Shown: positions 54,330-64,000 of the stretch, in pieces
Layout: every line of letters begins with the position of its first letter
Numbering within the stretch: position 1 is the first letter of the stretch
Notes under the pieces: model-generated
Told to the model about the DNA's origin: nothing
The model's input: only the letters and a program-made list of their open reading frames with translations
Database searches by the model: none
NCBI GenBank assembly: GCA_905221605.1
Contig: CAJNDS010002727.1
Span: 146,001 to 210,000, forward strand
DNA: 64,000 nt
Direction of reading: 5' to 3'
Origin: Symbiodinium natans
Lineage: Eukaryota > Sar > Dinophyceae > Suessiales > Symbiodiniaceae
Position numbers and translations under genes: made by a program

Positions 54330-55640
54330 GTCGTTCTTCTTGGTGCTCTTAATATTTGTGTTGTGTTGCCGTTCCTCTTGTTGTTCTTCTTCTTGCCCTC
54401 CTATACCCCCTCCCCTCCCAAGAGAAAGAACAAAACGAACCCTCCACCCTGCACCCATACCTAGGAACTTGTCTGCTTGGGGCCGTGGCGACAAACACGT
54501 GAGAAAAGTATCTGGGCTGGTGACGGATGCGTCATGTGGCGCACACCGGAAGATGACACCTAAAATCAGAAATTGTCACTGAGGCTGAGCGCGAGCAGCA
54601 ATGAAAGTATAACGGGCAAGCGCAAGGCCCATCCGCAGGCGCCCCCAGCCGCCCCAGCAGCAGCACAGCACAGGCTGCTGATGGAGATGAGCTGCCCCTG
54701 GAACGCGAGTGCCGTGTCCAGGACAGTTCACTCGAACGTCACAGCATATCCAGCAAGCGTGACATCTTCAAACGATGGATTGCTAGAAGGATCCGGCCTC
54801 ACACAAAAGTATAGTTAGCTCGCAAGACTTAAGGTAAAAACGTTGTTCGGCAAATCGGATTGCGGGGTAGCACAGCACAGCCGCCATCCGTAATGCGCAC
54901 CGGTCGCGCGATACCACACCCCATAGCTAAAACGACACAAACTTGAGAGTGCCTGGGTCTCTGACCCATCTGATCCCAACTTCCACCAACTTGCAGAAAA
55001 ACAACATAGCGCAACCATAACACACCGAGACAAAGGCGGCAGAAACAACACAAAGAACTCGTGACAAGCATCATTACGCACATTACGTCATAGCTTTTGG
55101 CTTGCAAACTCGCGCAGTTATGTTGGAACCTCGTTCATACTAGATATAGTTGGTAGGAACATTCTTGATTTGACAGAGCGTGCAAACGGGGTGCAAACTG
55201 AATACAGGCAGACTGTCAAACACTCCAAGACACGCAAAAACACTCAAAATTGTTACACTCAAATTATTTGCCTTCAAAAAGGCAAAACAAAGTGCGTTTC
55301 TGAGGCTGAGAGAAGTTGCCCCGTGGATGCAGCAGAGCGGGTCCGTTTTTACACGAGAAAACCGGATGCCAAACGAACGGACCCGAAAGGATCCGAAAGG
55401 AAGTATTCGCTGAGAGAGCCCGCTTGTCTGACGCAAGGTCAGACGCTGATGTTTGACATTGTTTGACTGCCTGAATGTCTGAGATGTCTGATCCGACTCT
55501 CAGCAGCGCGGGAATGCCCCTCTGCGCGACCTCAATCTAGAATTTTCACTGTTTGACAAGGTGGTCTCGACAGAAAAGAAGTAAAGAGGGCCAGCATTGA
55601 CGCAGATTTTAACCCCTCTTCAACTGTCAAACGAATGGAT
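54330..55640. other. Stretch without a recognised gene
   Basis: No frame with convincing protein character, no strong repeat. 55290-55420 has short 'gaacggacccgaaaggatccgaaagg' duplications. Confidence 0.4.
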
Positions 55641-55653
55641 CGGTGAGGGCTTA

Positions 55654-55760
55654 TTACAGAGCTTGTAGCGGCAACGCCTTGTCTGCGACCCAGCTCTTGA
55701 ACCGAGCGATGAGGCTGTAGGCGAAGACGGCTGTGAAGGCCTCACACCATTGCAGAAATT
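55654..55760 (-). CDS. Terminal exon, unknown protein
   Basis: WCEAFTAVFAYSLIARFKSW, VADKALPLQAL, then TAA at 55654-55656. Aromatic-rich amphipathic helix, clearly protein-like. The rest of the gene should lie to the right; IDENSMKDHLVVTARITH at about 56080-56130 in the minus strand could be a preceding exon. Confidence 0.5.
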
Positions 55761-55769
55761 CATCCCACA

Positions 55770-58600
55770 CCTTCCCACCCCCTGACCCAACGCATAATTC
55801 TCTGTAACTCACGGCATCCTGGCAGTACAATGACCCTCATTCACCCACAACCTTAGCACCTTCTCCGTGCTTGCCACAAGCTTTCACAGCAAAAAGAACG
55901 CACTCACGCTCACATGCACTCACTTTGACATGAACCCACCCGTCCCTGGTCAACCCCGCACTTCTACGCTTCCTCTCCCACATGCAACATACGCAACATA
56001 TGCAACATGCGCAACTCCGCTCTCTGAAAATAACCCTTTTGCAGGTCTCTGCTGCTCCCTTTCGACCCCTTAGGTGGGTGATGCGAGCAGTAACCACCAG
56101 GTGGTCCTTCATGCTATTCTCATCTATGCCCACTACAAGTCAATCACCTGCCTCACTTGCGCAGAAGCAGACTGTAAACGCTGCTGCCAACTGATGGTGA
56201 AGTCGGCCAGCGTCAACCAGCGCCTCATGCTATCCCCACGGTGCACTATCTTCGAGGGTGCAATGTCTACTCTTGGCAAGGCAGGAGTGAAGAGAGCCAC
56301 AGCTTGTGCTGCAAGAGCGTCACCGAGAGGAATCTTTCAAGGCAGTCTGACAAGGGTTGTTTGTGAGAGCTACAGCCCTCAGCCGGAAGGCGAAAATTCC
56401 AGGAGCCGGCTGGTTCGGTTGTACGAAAAATGACGGCAACCTCGCGAGAAGCCACAGGCTCGGTGCGGCAGGGTGGTCTCCAAGGTCTCCAAGATTGGTC
56501 TCCCCAGCAAAATTCAAAAGGCTGTTAAGGCCCATGAAAGGTCCACTTCTTTGTTGCTTGGGCCACCAGAGCCTCAAGAGCAGATTTGGGTGGATCACTT
56601 TGCAGGGTCAAACATTGCTTCGAACCCTTGAACATCGTATGCTGGGCAGGTGCATCGTCAGCCTTGCAGTCTGATCTTGGCGATGCAACGACACTGACAC
56701 TTAAAACCGAACACGTTTCGGTCTTCTCTGATACTTTGCCGTTTCAACGTGTCTGCGAGACACATCAGCTGACTTTTCGCATGGACGGCGGGGAGGTGGA
56801 GGGGGCGGGCGCCGCAAACAGCTCACATACCATCCTGATCTGCAACGAGACAGGTGTTCCGACTTAGCTTGCAGCCCCTTGCTGACTGCCTGCGCTGTGG
56901 CTCCACAGACCATGCACCTTGTCAGCAGGATGGGCAGGGGTGGGCCAGGGTGGGCATAGTGCAGGCGCAGTGCAGGCCCGGCACTCTTCTGCGAATGCAG
57001 GCTCAGACCCGGACAACAAGCCGAAAAACTGGAGCTGCAAATAGTGCACCTGATTTTGGTGCAGCAAATTGGCGACGCTGCGGCATTCTTTGCTGGGCAC
57101 AACTGGTCCGCAACAAGGAGAAATAACTGTGATACGATTGCGCTGTGCCAGATGCTGCAAGTACTGTCTTGCTTCACGGCTTGGCTTTCATTGTTTCTGG
57201 AGTGCCCGACGTCTCTAAGACCCTTGCCAAGGATCCCCACCAACAATGGGATGGCCTGGAGTCACTGGATCAATACTAGATCTGGGCTGCTGTATGAGCT
57301 CGTCATCGAAACCACAAGTGCCCCACCATGGCAACCGCGCAGGCTTTGAGTGGTAAGCCGCGGCTGCCCTCATGCCGTGGCACATCATGTTCCATCAAGG
57401 CACAGCAGCTTGCGAGCACACGGTCGGCCCGAACACAAAAATCTTCCTACTGCGCCTCGCAATGCCTTGCAAGTGCAGCTGCGCTCAGTGCCCGTGCATG
57501 CTGTCTTCAGCCACGGGCGCCTGCGCGACGTACGGGTCAAAGTCGCGGCTCTGCGTGTATAAGTCGCTCACCTTTCAGCGCACGGAGGGTCCACGACTTC
57601 GAGAGTGAGAGATTCTCAGGCTTTGACCCACCATGCTGCCCGCAGAGTTGCGAACGTGCCCTGTACCCAAGCTGCTAAGGACACGATGTACACCTTGCAG
57701 GCGTGGAGGTAAAGCAAGGTTGAATCATGTCATGCACGGCCCGCAGATGAAGCTTCTAGCCCTCTAAGCACCAAATTAAGGCTCGAGCCCAACTAGGCAA
57801 ATAGATTGATTGCACCTGGGGTAGAGTCGGCACCACCGACGGCTGTATGAGTTGGTACCCGTACGTTCAAGGAAACGTCAGGCTTTGGGAAGTTTTGGAC
57901 TCTGCACAGCCTCCGAAACAGCCTGATCTGGGACACCACTCAGCTGGATGTCCTCAAGGAAAGCGAGACCCAAGAATTCCAGAATCTAGAACTGGGCTGA
58001 CTCTTGGCAAGGGAATGAGGAAGCTCCTCCTTGCTCCGTGGCGGAGACCAGGAAGGCTCCTGTCTTTCGAGGCCGGCCAAAAACAAATGAGAATCCAACA
58101 ACAATGCGAAAGATCTCACCACACACACACACACATTCGCACTCGCACACACGTGCGCAGAGACGGTGCCGAGCGGCCCAGTTACCATGAGGGTCGCACC
58201 ACTGCCTTACAGCAACGGCTGGAATGACTTTCTCCAAACCAGAAGGCTTCTAGGGCTCTAATTGTCCTGCACCAACCGTTGGATGCTGTGGTGAAGTACT
58301 CGTGGACTTACAGTGACCGTTAGCAGCCCAAGCCCAACCATGCATTGGTGCCCATGCCTGCTACCTGCAAGCACCGCACACGCTGGAATCTGAGATGCAG
58401 ACGTGCCATCATCAGGGATTTGACAATGCTTCTGTCAAGCGAAAACGCTAATCACAGAGACCTGCCAAGATCTTCGTGAGCAGAAGCTCCTTGCCTGTAC
58501 GACTGGGTCTTGGTTGCAGCGAAACCACGCTGCGAAGCAGCGTGCTCGGCTTGCAAGATCCTGCCGATTCCCGGCTACACTTCGACAAGACGGACTGCGC
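55770..58600. other. Stretch with only weak frames
   Basis: The minus strand has frames at 56701-57246 (Cys- and Pro-rich) and 56320-56598, the plus strand at 57328-57678. None shows a known motif or consistent splice structure. A CA run lies at 58119-58134. Confidence 0.4.
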
Positions 58601-58654
58601 AGCAGAAACGAGTCCTGAAAAAACCGTCTGTCGGTCAGTAAGTCACGAGCAGGT

Positions 58655-58846
58655 GAAACAATGTACAATGAAGGTACAGTTGCTACATACAAGCTTTCAG
58701 AAACATACCTTCAAGCCATCCAGCATTCCCACGCAGAATCTCCAAGATGGTACAACGGTCTCGGCCTTCCTGAACTGATGGACGAATGCAATCGGTGGCG
58801 GACGGAGCAGAAGTTCGAAGATGTTCGAAGCGCAGATTCAGCATAA
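58655..58846 (+). CDS. Possible plus-strand exon
   Basis: YKLSETYLQAIQHSHAESPR, WYNGLGLPELMDECNRWRTE, QKFEDVRSADSA then stop. Helical and charged. An opposing minus-strand frame of 151 codons (58711-59166) is also open and hydrophobic. Plus-strand exons 1 kb to the right support the plus call, but it is undecided. Confidence 0.35.
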   Translation, partial: ETMYNEGTVATYKLSETYLQAIQHSHAESPRWYNGLGLPELMDECNRWRTEQKFEDVRSADSA

Positions 58847-59169
58847 ACAGGCAGCAAGATTTGCATAGCTGAATCGGCCTTCCCCTCCAGCCAACCCAAT
58901 AAGGCTAAGAAAAGCCGAGGGCCTAGGCCCAGAATTTCGACCCCATGCCCTGGCAGCGAGCTTGCAGTGAAAAGTACCCTGGTCAGAGTCCACTTGATAC
59001 TTCCAGTCTTGGCTGTCGGTTGAAGGAGCTTATACTCCGGCAGCAACGTGTAAAACTCTCGAAGCGGAGACCCCAAGTTGTACACCAAGTGTCCATGAAC
59101 AATCACAAGTGAGCAGGAAAGAAGCCTCAAGCAAGAGCCGACAAGTGTCCTCCATCCCCTGCTCACTAA

Positions 59170-59410
59170 CCAAACGTCTCCTTAGTGATGAGACATGTAG
59201 ATACATGTAGAAGTAGCAATTGCGCAAAATTGTCAAACTGCGGCCGATGCTGCCGCTGACACTCTTCCTCCGAGCTGCAACCTGAAGCAAGGCAATCACG
59301 TGGCTCTGACACTTTCCAGCTCTTGTGAGTACGAGGACACTGCTGACGGCGATGGAAAGCCTCCGGACAGTGCAGGGCTGGCCACTGAATGCTACCGTCA
59401 ACCATGAGGG
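59170..59410 (-). CDS. Possible minus-strand exon
   Basis: CPRTHKSWKVSEPRDCLASG, CSSEEECQRQHRPQFDNFAQ. Polar, protein-like. On the plus strand SCEYEDTADGDGKPPDSAGL is also plausible, so the strand is uncertain. Confidence 0.3.
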
Positions 59411-59782
59411 TTTCGCGCTGCCTGGCGTTCGATGCCTTGGGGATGCCAGTGGTGAAGGTGTACTCCTCAATGCTTACTTTACAACAATTGATTGGATCTG
59501 GTGTAAAACTGCGAAAGAGTACCGCAACTTGAATCTCGGGTTCTGATCCTTGTTGCCTTGGCCCTCCTCACTTGGCCAACCCTCACAGGACAAGTCTTGA
59601 ACGCCTTGAACGTTCATCCGACTTTCCAACGTTGAATTGCCCACGGGTCCACGGGCCTCCCAAAGAGCTCCTGGGAATGCAGTGCCTCAACATATTATCG
59701 CTCTCATTGACACATAAGCCGGCGCAAGCCTCTGTCCCTGCCCCGATGTAGGGATCCGGACTACCCATTCCAGCTTTAACAA

Positions 59783-60204
59783 TTCGTGGAGGCAGCAAAA
59801 CTACCTGAGGCGCTCGCAGCGCAGCACTACAGCTTGCGGCAGTCTGGCTTGACAGGCACATCCGCTCTTGTTTCAGGCCCGTTCATATTCGGTGTTGCGG
59901 AGGAGAGGCTGCATCAGCTCTATCTGCAGCACCTGGAGAAGCTAGTGCTGCGACTAAGATGGCAGGTACCCAAAGGCCGAGGATTCTTGCGCCTCGCCAC
60001 TTGCAAGGACCTGGACATCATCTCCGGCTGCAAGCGTATGGCCTCGCGCTGCATGAGTGTCCATCGAGTTCCAGCCGGTCGATTTCGAGGATCTGGCAAA
60101 CAAAGCCGACAGGTATGCTGTCCAGGGGATCAGCACCACCGCCTGCAGGCCTGCAATGCTCACACCACAGAAAGGCCAAGGCAAAGGCTGTAGCAGGCTC
60201 TAGG
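59783..60204 (+). CDS. Plus-strand exon pair, unknown protein
   Basis: Exon 1, about 59783-59967, reads AAKLPEALAAQHYSLRQSGL, VSGPFIFGVAEERLHQLYLQ, HLEKLVLRLRWQ and ends at a GT donor. After about 90 bases a second frame begins (about 60057-60204): SIEFQPVDFEDLANKADRYA, VQGISTTACRPAMLTPQKGQ then stop at 60202-60204. Both segments are better proteins than the minus-strand frames opposite. This is the best evidence for a gene on the plus strand in a window otherwise dominated by the minus strand. The acceptor phase is not fully resolved. Confidence 0.55.
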
Positions 60205-60872
60205 GATCCGACTTAAGATCCCCAAGGCCGGTGTCTGCCCTTAGCAATTCATTGACTTGAAACCTTTCTGCAAGATCTCTTACGTCTACACTCAAAGACA
60301 GAACTGAGACTTCAGAATCGTTCCAGTAGCGGTTAAGGGCCTTGAGGGGAATGCGCAAAGCAAGGACACAATGCGGGAGTGCCAACTTCAAAGTATGGTC
60401 TCAACTCATCCCATGCCGGCCGATGCAGGTCACAAAGATCAGCTAGCCTACTTGCAGCTGGAAGCAATTCTTTAGAATGCTCCAGTGCACCTGACACCCG
60501 CGGCTCCCGGCGGGAACATCTGCCACTGAAGTTCGTCATCCGGTTGCAAGCTCATACCTCGTTTGGCAAACTCAGAAGCTAAAAGGGCTGTGGCAGATCA
60601 TGCTGGAAAGATGTCTGCAATACGTCGCTGGCTTGGGGCTGGCTGGGGCTGAGCAGGACTGCAAGTCTGACAAGGGCGACGGATGAGGGAAGTTGATGCT
60701 CAGAAAACAGCTCAGCCAATCTGAGATGCAAGCAGATGTCTCGCAAGGCAACCTCGTCGAGCAAATGATCAAAACAACGCTGACCGATGTTATGACCTGC
60801 TGCTGATCGATCGCATGCCAAGGTGCAGGGAAGATTCGAATAACAGCCAATGGATCATCCTTTGTCACGATG
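60200..60872 (-). CDS. Minus-strand gene, unknown family (C-terminal exons)
   Basis: In gene order: about 60805-60872 DIVTKDDPLAVIRIFPAPWH, AIDQQQ (donor GT); about 60600-60770 RCFDHLLDEVALRDICLHLR, LAELFSEHQLPSSVALVRLA; about 60500-60590 SEFAKRGMSLQPDDELQW; about 60380-60490 LEHSKELLPAASRLADLCDL, HRPAWDELRPYFE; then, in a frame shifted by one, 60200-60385 LKLALPHCVLALRIPLKALN, RYWNDSEVSVLSLSVDVRDL, AERFQVNELLRADTG, ending in a stop at 60200. All read as helical protein. The frame change near 60385 has no room for an ordinary intron. The gene converges on the plus-strand exons to its left. Confidence 0.6.
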
Positions 60873-61620
60873 TCCTGCGATGCAGAACCGGCCAGTCGTT
60901 GCGTTACGTTTGAGCGAACAGCATCCTGCTTCTACCGAAAGTCAGCGCAGGTGTTGCTTATCATGATGATCACGATACATGACATGCGATTTTTTGTATG
61001 TTGCATCTAGAATGAACCTGGTCAACTCTAGTTGTCGGGCCTAGGTCGTCGCTTTTCGGAGTTCCCGTCACGCTACAGGATTCTTGATGGTTTTTTGCTA
61101 CGGCCAATTGCAACCCCGCGGTTCGTGTTCCGGGCCAGCCGACAGCAAAGCCACGAACCGGCAACTGTTGCTTAGAAGTGTTAAGAATACGACCACCAAG
61201 AGCATCCGACTTCTTGAATGATAGTGTTGGACGGACTGATGCTTCTGCTATGGTTACTATGAGGGGCGTCATGTCGGTGTGTTACGTCGCTCTACAGGGC
61301 TTTCGAACCTTCAGCACGCAAATGTCCTCCCAAGGTAAAGTTGCAATTACCATAGTTTTGACCCTTGCTCATTTCGATCTGAAGCACGACACTTGTTTTT
61401 TGCAGAGGCTGCTGATTGTTGAGGCTTGCCTCGAAGATAATTCGAATCCGCGCGCGTGAGGGATCAACGCCTCAGGAGCACAAGTAAAGAGAGTCTGGCA
61501 AACTCGTGTAATCTGTGACAGCATGTGACAGCATGATACTTAGAAAGTGCTTGCTACTTGGCGTTCATGCTTTGTCATGCCCGGCCTCTCTCGTTCCATC
61601 GAGGTTGGATGGCAAGCCTG

Positions 61621-62400
61621 TCAGATTTGGGGGTTCGAGACTTGCAGCAGCCGCTCGACACCCTTAGACCACGGCATCTGGAGATTGTGCTGCTCAGAAA
61701 AGAAAGAGTTCTGCTGCACGGGAATCTCCTGCAGCATGCCCAAAATTGTGCTTGAACCATGACAGGCGCAGGTTCAGTCCAATCCTTCTCCGCTTCATTG
61801 AAGCGTCCAACTGACTCGTCGAAAGGCTCGGCGCTAGGCAGAGGTGTAAGCTGAGCGGCCACCTCGAAACGACTGAGTGAGTGGGGATCTAGTTTCCCGA
61901 AGCTGGGGCCCAGCACACGCGACACGAAACTTATTGTTTGTGATCTTCGAGCCAATGAAAGGTTAGCTAGGGGGAAGAATGCACCGCCGTGGCGTAGCAA
62001 TGCTCTTCAACATGCATGGCGGAAGATAAGCAACCCGAGCAGATTGCAAGACCAACCTTTTCCGGGTTTCGGGAAGATCTCTCCACTCTGAGCTCCAAGC
62101 ACGCAAGCGTGAGTCCGTGACTGTGAAGACATTTGGCCCTGCAAATTGAGACTGCGAGGCACTGCAAGGCACTGCAAGGCACTGCAAGGCACTGCAAGGT
62201 CGGGATTGCGGTCTCAATCAAAAACGCTCCCACAGGACCTCCGAGGATGGGGTCAAAGATGTCAGCGAGGCTCTGTCCTCGCCTTGGCTCTTCCACGAAT
62301 CGTACCCAGAAATACCCAGAATAAAGAAAAAGCTCGACCGATGACTGTCTTTCGCTGCGAGCATGCATTCTCAGGCTCGAGCTCCTCGAAGGCAAAAAGC
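61621..62400 (-). CDS. Minus-strand gene, unknown family
   Basis: In gene order: about 62195-62330 ELFLYSGYFWVRFVEEPRRG, QSLADIFDPILGGPVGAFLI, ETAIPTLQ; about 61970-62110 VTDSRLRAWSSEWRDLPETR, KRLVLQSARVAYLPPCMLKS; about 61780-61960 VSRVLGPSFGKLDPHSLSRF, EVAAQLTPLPSAEPFDESVG, RFNEAEKDWTEPA; 61621-61757 ILGMLQEIPVQQNSFFSEQH, NLQMPWSKGVERLLQVSNPQ and stop at 61621-61623. All have good protein character; splice joins not all solved. No named domain recognised. Confidence 0.55.
62155..62200. repeat. 10-bp minisatellite (GCACTGCAAG)
   Basis: Four perfect units next to the 3' end of the ETAIPTLQ exon of the flanking gene; the donor side of that exon runs into the repeat. Confidence 0.9.
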
Positions 62401-62469
62401 GGCAACTGCAACTCGTGGGACACAATCCTGCAATGCCATGGAGTCAACATTGCTGGAGCGGAGTGAGGA

Positions 62470-63190
62470 GTGAGGTTTCAACATGTTTCAACAGTCTTCA
62501 AGCGGAACATCTGTGAGCCAAGCTGTCCTGCTAACAGCATCTTCCACTGCACGCATTTCCGCAGGGCTGCCTAGCACATCATACCATGTCAACAGCATGC
62601 GTCCAGCACTTGCGTACGGGCATAGCACAGCGTCCTGTATCGATGCCAGTTACGAGCACGTGGTTCTTCTCCTCAAGCATGCCACCGGTTCGCGACATTC
62701 ACTCGAATCATTACACATGAGATCAGCACCTCTTGCGCGGCCTTCTTTTACATCGCGGGCTGGCGCGTATGTGTTTTACAGGGTTGCCCTGACACCGGCT
62801 ATCACGGGAGAAGGCCAAAGAAAGAGGATATCGAGAACATGAAGTCAAAAGCAAAGACCCGCAGATACCCGCAGCTAGTGCATAGCTGACGCAAATTTCG
62901 CAGATAGTCTTCTGAGCAGTGAGCAGCTGGCGTAAACATTCCACATGCTACAACAGGCGCCAACCCCGCCGCCTGAAACCATGCTAAATCTTTCAACCCT
63001 CCGACAAGCAACACGTGATGATCAAACTGTCGGAGCTCCCTCGCGAGCAAAACACTCTCGGAGAATCTATCGCGCGCTGCGCGACCGTAGCTGATGCGAC
63101 CCAATCCGAGCATACCCCCCTATCTTATCCGCCGACCCCAGCGGCAGCGGGGCGGCGTCAGTGAAGACCCAAAGTGTCTTCTTCAATTTT
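62470..63190. other. Stretch without a recognised gene
   Basis: Open frames on both strands (for example plus 62483-62842) but no motif or clear coding bias. Confidence 0.4.
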
Positions 63191-63505
63191 TCCGTGTTCC
63201 TCACCCCTTCCCGCCTCCCCTCACCCTCAAGCCCTGAAATGAAGTCCCATCCCCCCCCCCTCCCCCCTCCCAACCCCAATGACCCCCCGCCCCCACCCGA
63301 CCCCACCCCTCTCCACATGCTTCGGGTAGAGCACCGCCCGCTCTGCCCCACCCCCCACCCTTCCCACCCCCCAGTGGCTTTGAGGGATTGATAGGTGGCA
63401 GAGAAAAAAGGGTTTCAGTGCATGCCCGCTCTGCCCCCACCCCCCAGCCAACCGCAGTGGCTTTGAGGGATTGAGGGCTTCGGGTAGGTGGCAGAGTTTT
63501 AACTG
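63190..63505. repeat. C-rich tract with a ~95-bp direct duplication
   Basis: 'cccgctctgcccc..cccccca' followed by 'gtggctttgagggattg' and 'aggtggcagag' occurs at 63337-63402 and again at 63424-63498. Confidence 0.8.
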
Positions 63506-63654
63506 GTGCTGCTTTTGTTGCTGCTACTGTCCTCATCACACGTGTTGTCGTCATTCTGTTGCCAGGGCAGGCTTCAAGGTTCAGGGTGGCTGTGCTTGAG
63601 ACTGTTCCCGAAAGCATCACGAAGGGTTCTTCCGTGCGGAGCCCTCTGACCCAA

Positions 63655-64000
63655 CAACATAGAGTGAAGTACATAGAGTCAAGTGCATAGAGTTAAGTGC
63701 ATAGAGTGAAGTGCATAGAGTGAAGCGCGTAGAGTGAAGTGCATAGAGGGAAGTGCATAGTGTGAAGTGCATAGAGTCAAGTGCATAGTGTGAAGTGCAT
63801 AGAGTGAAGTGCATAGAGTCAAGTGCATAGAGTCAAGTGCATAGAGTCAAGTGCATAGTGTGAAGTGCATAGAGTGAAGTGCATAGAGTCAAGTGCATAG
63901 AGTCAAGTGCATAGAGTGAAGTGCATAGAGTGAAGTGCATAGAGTGAAGTGCATAGAGTGAATTGCATAGAGTGAATTGCATAGAGTGAAGTGCATAGAG
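63655..64000. repeat. 14-bp minisatellite running off the right end
   Basis: About 24 units of 'gtgcatagagtgaa' with GTCAA and AGGGAA variants. The array continues beyond the window. Confidence 0.97.

Noticed and set aside
53957-54582. 331-codon plus-strand frame and poly-Ala minus-strand frame
   Set aside because: Created by GGC and GTC triplet repeats; no unique protein segment on the plus strand.
63617-64000. CRISPR-like array at the right end
   Set aside because: Units are 14 bp and contiguous without spacers; it is a minisatellite in a eukaryotic genome.

Overview
The window looks like nuclear genomic DNA of a dinoflagellate, probably a Symbiodinium-like or Polarella-like member of the Suessiales. 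The reasons are: (1) genes are cut into very short exons (33 to 111 bases, rarely longer); (2) many introns begin with GC or GA instead of GT and end in AG, with the same few bases repeated at both ends; (3) nearly all recognisable genes lie on one strand (minus); (4) TTTAGGG-type telomere-like repeats occur internally; (5) an array of units matching part of the dinoflagellate spliced leader is present; (6) microsatellites are abundant. There are no bacterial operons, rRNA or tRNA genes that I could recognise. The genus is inference.

Layout. About 1.4-18.3 kb, minus strand: a cohesin SMC1 gene. I traced its N-terminal ATPase head, both coiled-coil arms, the hinge and the C-terminal ABC signature exon by eye; the last exons (Walker B and beyond) were not found and probably lie left of the window. 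About 18.8-22.3 kb and 25.7-29.2 kb, minus strand: two tandem paralogous single-domain voltage-gated cation channels, each with six membrane segments and a C-terminal EF-hand tail. An AT-rich island with an acyltransferase-like reading frame sits inside an intron of the first channel, and the spliced-leader-like array sits antisense inside an intron of the second. Between and upstream of the channels are coiled-coil exons that could be their N-terminal regions.

About 32.2-37.4 kb, minus strand: exons of a von Willebrand factor A (VWA) domain protein, whose metal-binding motif appears only after splicing, plus further coding exons including a 235-bp tandem duplication that keeps an open frame in both copies. 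About 39.2-40.1 kb: unassigned minus-strand exons. About 41.9-43.7 kb: a dynamin-like GTPase. About 43.7-49.5 kb is mostly microsatellite, pyrimidine/G-rich and telomere-like sequence. About 49.6-62.4 kb holds scattered coding-like exons of unrecognised genes, mostly minus strand, with one convincing plus-strand exon pair near 59.8-60.2 kb. The right end is a 14-bp minisatellite running off the window.

The identified genes do not form a pathway (chromosome cohesion, ion channels, adhesion-type protein, membrane GTPase). Their shared feature is gene architecture: one-strand order, microexons and non-canonical introns with short direct repeats at the boundaries. Exon boundaries were worked out by hand and need transcript support.
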